A stretch of DNA of 28,167 nt from DASUMP01 sp036277635 (lineage in GTDB: Bacteria; Actinomycetota; Acidimicrobiia; IMCC26256; PALSA-610), in assembly GCA_036277635.1 (NCBI GenBank), contig DASUMP010000277.1, forward strand, positions 1-28,167, read 5' to 3'. The position numbers and the translations under genes are program-made. This document shows, in pieces, positions 15,115 to 21,792 of this stretch. The first letter of the stretch is position 1. Every line of letters begins with the position of its first letter. Under the pieces are notes generated by a model, which was not told the DNA's origin, made no database searches, and saw only the letters and a program-made list of their open reading frames with translations.

Positions 15115-15933
15115 ATGACCACGGCCGACCCCGACGCCGGGCGCGTGCGGATCGCGCGCGTCGACGGTGTGCTGCGGCTCACGCTCGATCGTCCGGCGAA
15201 GCGCAACGCGCTGACCGACGAGATGGTCGCCGCGCTCGTCGCGGCGCTCGAGGACGCGGCCACCGCCGACGACGTGCGAGTGGTGGTGCTCGACGGCGCG
15301 GGCGAGCACTTCTGCGGGGGCGCCGACATCGTGGCCCGCAACCGCGCCGGCGCGAACGACACGCGACCGCGGCCGGGGTCGATCCAGCGCCGGCTCCCCA
15401 CCGGGGCCCACCGGCTCGTGTCGTTGATCTGCGAGACGCAGGTGCCGGTCGTGTGCGCGGTGCGCGGCTGGGCCGCCGGGATCGGCTTCCAGCTCGCGCT
15501 CGCCGCCGACTTCACGGTCGCGACCCACGACGCGCGCTTCTGGGAGCCGTTCGCCGCTCGAGGGTTCACGCCCGACAGCGGAGCGACGTGGTTGCTCCCG
15601 CGGCGCGTGGGCGACGTGCGCGCACGCGAGCTGTTGGTGCTCGGGCGCGAGATCGACGGGCGGACCGCGGCCGAGTGGGGCGCGATCCACGCCGCGGTCG
15701 CGAGCGAGGATCACGCCGCCGCGGTCGACGCGCTCGTCGCGCAGCTCGCGTCGGGCCCGACGGTGGCGCTCGGGTTGACGAAGTGGTTGTTGCACGCGGG
15801 TGCCGGACGCGGCCTCGATGCGCAGCTCGTCGATGAGGCGTTCGCGCTCGAGCTCTCGTCGCGCACACAGGACTTCCGCGAAGGGCTCGCTGCGTTCACG
15901 GAGCGGCGGACGCCGCGCTTCGAAGGACGATGA
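15115..15933 (+). CDS. Enoyl-CoA hydratase/isomerase family protein, PaaG-like active site
   Basis: A 272-aa crotonase starting at ATG 15115, four bases after the dehydratase gene. L-D-R-P-A-K-R-N-A-L and the oxyanion loop H-F-C-G-G-A-D-I (65-72) are intact. At the first catalytic Glu of hydratases there is Gln126 (G-I-G-F-Q), and the second Glu position is Phe in E-P-F-A-A-R-G. Instead, F-T-P-D-S-G (Asp154) matches the P-D-S-G motif of PaaG and related isomerases, where that Asp is the acid-base. I therefore expect double-bond isomerisation or ring rearrangement, not hydration. The C-terminal helices end in E-R-R-T-P-R-F, the usual last turn of the family. Its stop overlaps the next ATG (ATGA). 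Confidence 0.92.
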   Translation: MTTADPDAGRVRIARVDGVLRLTLDRPAKRNALTDEMVAALVAALEDAATADDVRVVVLDGAGEHFCGGADIVARNRAGANDTRPRPGSIQRRLPTGAHRLVSLICETQVPVVCAVRGWAAGIGFQLALAADFTVATHDARFWEPFAARGFTPDSGATWLLPRRVGDVRARELLVLGREIDGRTAAEWGAIHAAVASEDHAAAVDALVAQLASGPTVALGLTKWLLHAGAGRGLDAQLVDEAFALELSSRTQDFREGLAAFTERRTPRFEGR

Positions 15934-17222
15934 GCCCGGTGGGGGCGATCGCGGTCACCGACGCGACCCCCGGCGACGAGCTGGTCGTCGCGGTCCGCGC
16001 TTGGGTCGACGAGCACGTCCCCCGCGCCTGGCGCGACGCCGGGCGAACGGGCGGCGTCGCGGCGGTGCGATCGGTCCGCACGCGCGCCGAGTACGAGGAG
16101 TGGTACCCGGTGTTCGCCGACTCCGGCCTCGTCGTGCCCACCTGGCCGCGCGAGTACGGGGGCCTCGGCCTGCGCGCCGAGCAGGCACGACGTCTCGAAG
16201 TCGAGCTCGCGCCGTACCACCTCGGGCGCTTGAACCCGCTCGGCCTGTTCAACGTCGCGCCCGCGCTGTTCGCCCACGGCACCGACGCGCAGCGGTCACG
16301 CTTCCTCCCGCCCATGGTGCGCAACGAAGAGCGCTGGTGCCAGCTGTTCAGCGAACCGGGAGCGGGTTCCGACCTCGCATCGCTCGCGACGCGTGCCGAG
16401 CGTGACGGCGACACGTGGTTCGTGACGGGGCAGAAGGTCTGGACGACGTGGGCGCACACCTCGGAGCTGGCGTGCGTGCTGGCGCGCACCGACGTGGACG
16501 CGCCGAAGCGGGCCGGGCTCACGTACTTCCTCGTCGACCTGCGCCAGCCCGGCGTCACCGTGCGGCCGCTGCGCCACCTCACCGGCGCGGTCGACTTCAA
16601 CGAAGTCTTCCTGGAACGCGCCGAGGTTCCCGACGCGCAGCGCGTCGGCGCGTGCGGCGACGGATGGCGCGTGGCCGCGACGACGCTGGCGGGCGAGCGG
16701 CAGATGGTCGCGGGCGCGGGGTCCGGCGGCGTCGATCGCATCGGCGGCCGCGACGTCGCGCACGTCGTGGCGATCGCTCGGGCGCGCGGCGCCGGCGACG
16801 ACCCGGTGGTGCGGCAGCGACTGACCCAGCTCTACAGCGAGGAGCGGATCCGTCACTGGACGAACCAGCGAGTGCGGGCATCGGTGCGCGCGGGGCGCGC
16901 GCCGGGCCCCGAGAGCTCGATCGGCAAGGTCCACCAGGGCGGGCTGAACCAGCGGATCCAGCTGCTCGCCGTCGACCTCCTCGGCGCCGACGCGACCGCC
17001 TGGGCGAGCAGCGCCGACGGTGCCGCGGGCGCCGACGGATACGACCGCTCGCTGCCGCCCGAGGTGCGCGGCATGCTGCGCAGCCGCGCCAACACGATCG
17101 AGGGTGGGACGACCGAAGTGAACAAGAACGTGCTCGGCGAGCGAGTGCTCGGGCTGCCGCGCGAACCCGATCCGTGGCGCGATGCGCCGTGGCGCGACGT
17201 CCCCCGCAGCGGTGCCCGATGA
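15930..17222 (+). CDS. Acyl-CoA dehydrogenase family protein
   Basis: A 430-aa flavoprotein. N-terminal helices include W-P-R-E-Y-G-G-L-G-L; the beta domain has Q-L-F-S-E-P-G-A-G-S-D-L-A and V-T-G-Q-K-V-W-T-T-W-A, the standard FAD- and substrate-contact segments. Near the end, R-A-N-T-I-E-G-G-T-T-E-V-N-K-N replaces the common I-Y-E-G-T-x-x-I-Q. Glu391 or Glu396 could be the base that removes the alpha proton. This variant is typical of the ACADs in actinobacterial steroid and branched-acid clusters such as the FadE26/FadE28 group. Those often work as heterodimers, but no second ACAD gene is present in this window, so this one may be homomeric or its partner lies elsewhere. It overlaps both neighbours by 4 bp. 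Expected role: alpha,beta-dehydrogenation of the pathway's acyl-CoA. Confidence 0.94.
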   Translation: MSPVGAIAVTDATPGDELVVAVRAWVDEHVPRAWRDAGRTGGVAAVRSVRTRAEYEEWYPVFADSGLVVPTWPREYGGLGLRAEQARRLEVELAPYHLGRLNPLGLFNVAPALFAHGTDAQRSRFLPPMVRNEERWCQLFSEPGAGSDLASLATRAERDGDTWFVTGQKVWTTWAHTSELACVLARTDVDAPKRAGLTYFLVDLRQPGVTVRPLRHLTGAVDFNEVFLERAEVPDAQRVGACGDGWRVAATTLAGERQMVAGAGSGGVDRIGGRDVAHVVAIARARGAGDDPVVRQRLTQLYSEERIRHWTNQRVRASVRAGRAPGPESSIGKVHQGGLNQRIQLLAVDLLGADATAWASSADGAAGADGYDRSLPPEVRGMLRSRANTIEGGTTEVNKNVLGERVLGLPREPDPWRDAPWRDVPRSGAR

Positions 17223-18019
17223 GTCGCTACGAGACCCTGCAGGTCGAGCGGACCGACGCGGTCGGCTGGCTCGTGTTCGACCGTCCCGACGTCGCGAACG
17301 CGATGGACGGGCGGATGATGGCCGAGCTCGAGCGGGCGTGGCGCGAGCTCGACGACGACCCTGAGGTGCGGGTGATCGTGAACACCGGCGCCGGGCGGGC
17401 GTTCCAGACCGGGCTCGACGTGGTCCAGCTCGGCACCGATCCTGACGCGCTGCGCGAGGCGTCGCGCCGGACCGCGCGCTTCGAGCTCCGACTCACGGCG
17501 TGGCACAACGACGTGCGCAAGCCGGTGATCGCGGCCGTGAACGGGGTGTGCGCGGGCGGCGGTCTCCACTTCGTCGCCGACGCCGACATCGTCATCGCGA
17601 GCGCCGACGCGACGTTCCTCGATCCCCACGTGTCCGTCGGGCAGGTCAGCGCCTACGAGACGATCGCGCTCGCCAAGAAGTCGCCCATGGAGCCGATCCT
17701 GCGCGCCGCGCTGACGGGCGCCCACGAGCGCATCAGCGCCGCGCGCGCGTACCAGCTCGGGATCGTCTCGGAGGTGGTCGATCCGCCGGAGCGTCTGCGC
17801 GCGGTCGCGCAGGAGCTCGCCGAGAAGATCGCGCGCAACTCGCCGGCGGCGATGGCGGCGACGAAGCGGGCGCTGTGGGGCGCGTTGGAGCTCGGACTCA
17901 CCGACGCGTGCCGCGCCGGCGCGCAACACCTCGTGGGGATGTGGGGCCATGCCGACCAGCACGAGGGACCGAGGGCGTTCGCCGAGAAGCGCGCGGCGGA
18001 GTGGGAGGTCATCGCATGA
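17219..18019 (+). CDS. Crotonase-family protein with His in place of both catalytic Glu (copy A)
   Basis: A 266-aa crotonase whose ATG overlaps the ACAD stop. F-D-R-P-D-V-A-N-A-M and the oxyanion loop A-F-Q-T-G-L-D-V (61-68) confirm the fold. Where rat hydratase has Glu144 (G-G-G-C-E) this protein has His117 (G-G-G-L-H). Where the rat enzyme has Glu164 (P-E) it has His137 in L-D-P-H-V-S-V-G-Q-V. Standard syn hydration chemistry is therefore unlikely. His-based crotonases do exist, for example 4-chlorobenzoyl-CoA dehalogenase with a catalytic His and Asp, so hydrolysis, dehalogenation or C-C cleavage are candidates, none demonstrated. The next gene is a tandem paralogue sharing the same replacements. 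These proteins may form a mixed trimer or hexamer, as the genes are coupled by a 4-bp overlap. Confidence 0.9.
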   Translation: MSRYETLQVERTDAVGWLVFDRPDVANAMDGRMMAELERAWRELDDDPEVRVIVNTGAGRAFQTGLDVVQLGTDPDALREASRRTARFELRLTAWHNDVRKPVIAAVNGVCAGGGLHFVADADIVIASADATFLDPHVSVGQVSAYETIALAKKSPMEPILRAALTGAHERISAARAYQLGIVSEVVDPPERLRAVAQELAEKIARNSPAAMAATKRALWGALELGLTDACRAGAQHLVGMWGHADQHEGPRAFAEKRAAEWEVIA

Positions 18020-18707
18020 CCCTCCCCGAGCTCGACACGCTGCGACTCGAGCGGGTCGGGCCGGTCGGGTGGTTGATCAACAACCGTCCGGAGCAGCTCA
18101 ACGCGATGAACGCCCACATGCGCGACGAGTTCGAGGTCGCGTGGCACGCGCTCGACGCCGACCCCGAGGTGCGCGTGATCGTGCACACCGGCGAAGGCCG
18201 GGCGTTCCAGACCGGCGCCGACGTCACCGAGGTCGCGACCGACGGCGTCGGGATGGAGCGGTACCGCGAGTCGGTCGAACGCTTCGACCTGCACTTCACC
18301 GCGTGGCACAACCAGGTGTGGAAGCCCGTGATCACGGCGGTCAACGGGCTGTGCGCCGGTGGCGCGTTCCACTGGATCGCCGACTCCGACATCGTGATCG
18401 CGGCGAGCGATGCTCAGTTCTTCGACCCGCACGTCTCGGTTGGTCAGGTCGTCGCGATCGAGGCCATCGGACTGATGAAGCGCATGCCGGTGGAGGCCGT
18501 GATGCGCATGGCGTTCGTCGGACGCCACGAGCGGATGACGGCCGCGCGCGCGTACGAGCTGGGCATGATCAGTGAAGTCGTCGACCCGCCCGAGCGTCTG
18601 CGCGCTGCCGCGCAGGAGCTGGCGGAGACGATCGCGCGCAATTCGCCGGCGGCGATGGCGGCGACCAAGCGAGCGCTGTGGGGCGCGTTGGAGCTCGGAC
18701 TCACCGA
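17870..18707 (+). repeat. Direct repeat within the tandem crotonase genes (17870-17904 and 18673-18707)
   Basis: A 35-base block is identical in both genes, inside a longer region of high identity (about 17774-17920 versus 18589-18723). A 23-base identical block lies just upstream in each. The 5' halves of the genes are far less alike. The pattern suggests gene conversion or a more recent exchange of the 3' part after an older duplication. Confidence 0.8.
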
Positions 18708-18840
18708 TGCGTGCCGGGCGGGGGCGAAGGAGCTCGTGTCGATGTGGGGACATCCGGATCAAGCGGAGGGGCCGCGCGCGTTTGCCGAGAAGCGGGAGCC
18801 GCAGTGGCAGCCGCTCGAGCCCGGGAGCCCGCACCCGTGA
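18016..18840 (+). CDS. Crotonase-family protein with His in place of both catalytic Glu (copy B)
   Basis: A 274-aa tandem paralogue of the preceding gene, joined by an ATGA overlap. N-N-R-P-E-Q-L-N-A-M and A-F-Q-T-G-A-D-V mark the crotonase fold and oxyanion hole. His119 (G-G-A-F-H) and His139 (F-D-P-H-V-S-V-G-Q-V) occupy the two catalytic Glu positions, exactly as in copy A. About 50 C-terminal residues from V-V-D-P-P-E-R-L-R-A to D-A-C-R-A-G-A are nearly identical to copy A, while the N-terminal half, which builds the substrate pocket, has diverged to roughly half identity by eye. That pattern allows a shared trimerisation surface with different pocket walls, as expected for either two substrates or a hetero-oligomer. 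The gene ends in a GTGA overlap with the next one. Confidence 0.9.
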   Translation: MTLPELDTLRLERVGPVGWLINNRPEQLNAMNAHMRDEFEVAWHALDADPEVRVIVHTGEGRAFQTGADVTEVATDGVGMERYRESVERFDLHFTAWHNQVWKPVITAVNGLCAGGAFHWIADSDIVIAASDAQFFDPHVSVGQVVAIEAIGLMKRMPVEAVMRMAFVGRHERMTAARAYELGMISEVVDPPERLRAAAQELAETIARNSPAAMAATKRALWGALELGLTDACRAGAKELVSMWGHPDQAEGPRAFAEKREPQWQPLEPGSPHP

Positions 18841-19553
18841 ACCACACGAACGAGCCGGTGCGACCCGGCACCGCGATCGTCGCGTGCATCGAACCGCACG
18901 CGGGCCACGAACGCGCGTTCAACGCGTGGTACGAGCGCGACCACTTCTACGACGCGATGATGGCGGGCCCCGGCGCCTGTGCCGCGGCGCGCTACGTCGC
19001 CACGCGCGAGTGCAAGCAGCTGCGGACCGGCGTCGGTCACCTCGCCGATCGCACGCGCGGGTCGTACCTCACGCTCGCCTGGTTGCTGCCGGGCCTTGCC
19101 GACGAGTGGAACGCGTGGGTCGGGCGGCGCATGGCCACACTCCGCGATCAGCCCGATCGGTTGTTCGCGGCGCGCGACCACGTGTTCACCGCGATGTACC
19201 GCTTCGCGTGGGACGCGCGCGCCGACGGCGGACCCGCGCCGATCGTCGCGCTCGACCGCGACTTTCCCGGCGTGATCGCCGTCGTGTGTCCCGGCGATCT
19301 CGACGCCGCGCGCAGCTGGGCGCAGGCCCTGGCGGCCCCGGAGATGCCGTTGCTCGTGGGTCTCGCCCCGGAGCGCACGATCATGGCGGAGGTGACCCCC
19401 GACGACCACGTCGTCGTGATCGGCTTCTGCACCGAAGATCCGCGCGTCGTGTGGGAGCGCCGCGTCGCACCGGCGCTCGACCCCGCGGCGAGTGGGGGCG
19501 GTCCGTTCCTGCGCACCGTGCCCGGCACCGATCGCTACGTCGACGAGCTCTGA
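18837..19553 (+). CDS. Uncharacterised 238-aa protein, possible EthD-like alpha/beta barrel
   Basis: GTG 18837 overlaps the stop of crotonase copy B (GTGA), placing it firmly in the operon. No catalytic motif is recognised. Near the N-terminus, I-V-A-C-I-E-P followed by F-N-A-W-Y-E-R-D-H-F-Y-D is reminiscent of EthD-type dimeric alpha/beta-barrel proteins (W-Y-x-x-E-H after the first strand). A second strand-like block, P-G-V-I-A-V-V-C-P, lies in the middle and M-A-E-V-T-P-D-D-H-V-V-V-I-G-F near the end, so the chain may hold two ferredoxin-like repeats. Such proteins can be small enzymes or chaperone-like partners in ring-degradation clusters. The assignment to EthD-like is weak and based on pattern alone. 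It is a good candidate for a pathway-specific new function. Confidence 0.83.
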   Translation: MNHTNEPVRPGTAIVACIEPHAGHERAFNAWYERDHFYDAMMAGPGACAAARYVATRECKQLRTGVGHLADRTRGSYLTLAWLLPGLADEWNAWVGRRMATLRDQPDRLFAARDHVFTAMYRFAWDARADGGPAPIVALDRDFPGVIAVVCPGDLDAARSWAQALAAPEMPLLVGLAPERTIMAEVTPDDHVVVIGFCTEDPRVVWERRVAPALDPAASGGGPFLRTVPGTDRYVDEL

Positions 19554-19563
19554 GCGCGGCACC

Positions 19564-20307
19564 GTGGGCGCGAACCCGAAGGTCTACATCCACGAGCTGA
19601 TCGACATCATCGGCCACAACCGCGCCAAGTACTTCCACCACATGACGGCGAACTGGTGTCCGATCGGACGCGCCGAACGGAACATGGCGTGCTTCGGCGT
19701 GTGGGGGACCGTCGGCTCGACCGGGCGCTGGCCCGAAGTCGTGAACATGTGGGAGCTCGACGGTTGGGACGGCCTCGCCGCGAACCTCGCGCACGAGCTG
19801 GCGAACCCGTCGCTGCAGGATCCGTCGCTCGCCGAGTGGTGGGCGGTGGCCGCGGAGCTCCGACGCGGCGGCGTCGATCGGATTCTCGTCCCCGAGCCCT
19901 GGAGTCCCACGATCGACGAGCTCACGAGCGCAGGAGTGCGCGGCGTCGTGTACGCGCACGAGCTCGTGCGCGTCGGCCCCGGACAGGTGCGCGAGCTGCT
20001 CGACGCTGCGCACGCGCACGCACGTGACGCCGTCCCCGCGCTCGGAGGGATCGCGATCGGCGCGTTCCGTGTCGCGTTGCGCAACGACGACGAAGCGTTG
20101 CTGCTGTGGGCGTTCCCCGAGTGGGAAGCGTGGGTGCGCTACGAACGCGCGTGGGACGCCCGCGCACTCGGCGAGTGGCGGACGGCGTTGCTCGATGCCG
20201 GCGCACACGTCACCCGCACGTTGCTCGCCGACGCGCCGCTCGCGCCGTTGCGGATCGGGCGGCAGCCCGAGGTGGCGGACCGGCGCCCGCTCTCGGAGAT
20301 CCCGTGA
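19564..20307 (+). CDS. Uncharacterised 247-aa protein, possible NIPSNAP-like alpha/beta barrel
   Basis: GTG 19564 begins ten bases after the preceding stop; no good ribosome-binding site is visible, so it may rely on coupling. The opening V-Y-I-H-E-L-I-D-I-I-G-H-N-R-A-K-Y, then H-H-M-T-A-N-W, then F-G-V-W-G-T-V-G-S-T-G-R-W-P-E-V and N-M-W-E-L are well-ordered and look strongly conserved. The strand-helix rhythm and N-M-W-E resemble NIPSNAP or other dimeric alpha/beta-barrel proteins. A second repeat seems to start at V-R-G-V-V-Y-A-H-E-L, with W-A-F-P-E-W-E-A-W closing it. His, Tyr and Trp residues are abundant and could line a pocket. The function is unknown; its place between crotonases and a ligase implies a pathway enzyme or accessory protein. 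Its stop overlaps the ligase GTG. Confidence 0.83.
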   Translation: MGANPKVYIHELIDIIGHNRAKYFHHMTANWCPIGRAERNMACFGVWGTVGSTGRWPEVVNMWELDGWDGLAANLAHELANPSLQDPSLAEWWAVAAELRRGGVDRILVPEPWSPTIDELTSAGVRGVVYAHELVRVGPGQVRELLDAAHAHARDAVPALGGIAIGAFRVALRNDDEALLLWAFPEWEAWVRYERAWDARALGEWRTALLDAGAHVTRTLLADAPLAPLRIGRQPEVADRRPLSEIP

Positions 20308-21782
20308 GCGAAGCGCTGCGTGCGCTCTTGGCCGGCGACGACTCCGACGTCGCCGTCGTCGCGGGCGATCGGTCGGTGACGCGAGGTGAGCTCCGTGAGC
20401 TCGCGCGCTCGATCGGCGACGCCCTCCGCGCGCGTCCGGTCGCAGGGACGGCGATCGGCGTCGTGCTCCCGAACGACGAGCGCGCGATCGCGACCTGGTT
20501 CGCGGCGTGGGACGCCGGCGCCGCGTTCGTCCCGCTGAACCCCCGCGCGCCGACACCTGAGCTGCAGCGACTGGTCGACGACGTCGGCACGCTGCATCTC
20601 GTGACGACCGTCGAACACGCCGACGCATTCGACGGTGTCGTCGACGCGATCCGCGACACCGACCTCGTGGTCGTGGCGCGCCCCGGCTCGGCGCGCGCGG
20701 TGGGTGCCGACGACGCCATCGTGCAGCTCACGTCGGGCACCACGGGGCCGCCGAAGGCGGTGCCGCTGCGGGCGGCGACGATCACCGACCTGCTCGACAC
20801 GGTCATCGGGTCGTTGCGCTCGGGACGAACGAGCGGCGCCCGCATGCCGAACCTCGTGCCGTTGTCCCTCGCGACGTGGGGTGGCATCTACCAGGTGCTG
20901 TTCGCGTTCCGGTTGGGCGTCCCGGTCGTGGTGATGGCGCGCTTCGATCCGCACGAGTTCGCGCGTCTCGTCGCCCGCCACGAGATCCGCTCGTCGGTCC
21001 TGCCACCCGCCGCGCTCGTGGCGCTCACGCGCGACCCGACGATCACCACCCTCGCGCCGCTGCGCTACGTCCGCAGCGTCGCCGCGCCGCTGTCGCCCGC
21101 CCACGCACGAGCGTTCCACGAGCGCTTCGGTGTCGCGGTCCTCAACGGCTACGGCCAGACCGAGATCGGCGGCGAGGTGATCGGCTGGACCGCGGCCGAC
21201 TGGAAGGAGTGGGGCGCGACCAAGCTCGGCGCGATCGGACGACCGCACGCCGGGATCGGTGTACGCGTCCGTCGCGACGACGGTCTGCTCGCGGCGTCGG
21301 ACGAGTCCGGCGAGCTCGAGCTGCGCGGGCGGTCGGCGCTCGACGCCGACGATCCCGCTCTGGCCGGGCGCGTCACCGACGACGGCTGGCTGCGCAGCGG
21401 CGACCTCGGTCGCATCGACCCCGCCGGCTTCGTCTGGATCGAAGGCCGGGTGAGCTCGATGATCAACCGCGGCGGCCTCAAGGTGTTCCCCGACGAGGTG
21501 GAGGAGGTCCTGCGATCGGGTGCCGGCGTCGCCGACGTCGCCGTCGTCGGGGTCCCCGACGACCGGTTGGGCGAGGTCCCGTGGGCGTTCGTCGTCGCCG
21601 ACGACGTGTCGTTCGATGGCGACGACCTCCTGGCGCAGGCTCGCGCGCGCCTGGCGGCGTACAAGGTGCCGGCGGGCTGGACCCTCGTGGGGGAGCTGCC
21701 GCGCAACGAGATGGGCAAGGTGCTGCGCCACGAGCTCGTGCCGCTGGCCACCCCCGATGCGGGAGCACCGACGATCTCGTAG
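20304..21782 (+). CDS. Second AMP-forming acyl-CoA ligase of the island
   Basis: A 492-aa adenylate-forming enzyme, a little shorter than the 522-aa ligase upstream and clearly different from it. The P-loop T-S-G-T-T-G-P-P-K is at 143-151, G-Y-G-Q-T-E-I-G-G follows in the middle, and W-L-R-S-G-D-L-G carries the ribose-binding Asp. The hinge region reads G-R-V-S-S-M-I-N-R-G-G-L-K-V-F-P, where many relatives have D-R-x-K-D, so the hinge residue differs. The catalytic Lys is in N-E-M-G-K-V-L-R-H-E-L near the C-terminus. GTG 20304 overlaps the previous stop (GTGA). Two ligases in one island suggest two acid intermediates, for instance the entry substrate and a re-activated ring-cleavage product. 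It is the last gene that is plainly catabolic in the plus-strand train. Confidence 0.93.
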   Translation: MSEALRALLAGDDSDVAVVAGDRSVTRGELRELARSIGDALRARPVAGTAIGVVLPNDERAIATWFAAWDAGAAFVPLNPRAPTPELQRLVDDVGTLHLVTTVEHADAFDGVVDAIRDTDLVVVARPGSARAVGADDAIVQLTSGTTGPPKAVPLRAATITDLLDTVIGSLRSGRTSGARMPNLVPLSLATWGGIYQVLFAFRLGVPVVVMARFDPHEFARLVARHEIRSSVLPPAALVALTRDPTITTLAPLRYVRSVAAPLSPAHARAFHERFGVAVLNGYGQTEIGGEVIGWTAADWKEWGATKLGAIGRPHAGIGVRVRRDDGLLAASDESGELELRGRSALDADDPALAGRVTDDGWLRSGDLGRIDPAGFVWIEGRVSSMINRGGLKVFPDEVEEVLRSGAGVADVAVVGVPDDRLGEVPWAFVVADDVSFDGDDLLAQARARLAAYKVPAGWTLVGELPRNEMGKVLRHELVPLATPDAGAPTIS

Positions 21783-21792
21783 GTTCGTGCCG

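Noticed and set aside
13806..15569. 587-codon minus frame across the dehydratase and crotonase genes
   Set aside because: No domain motif and low-complexity composition; it is the shadow of two well-supported plus-strand genes.
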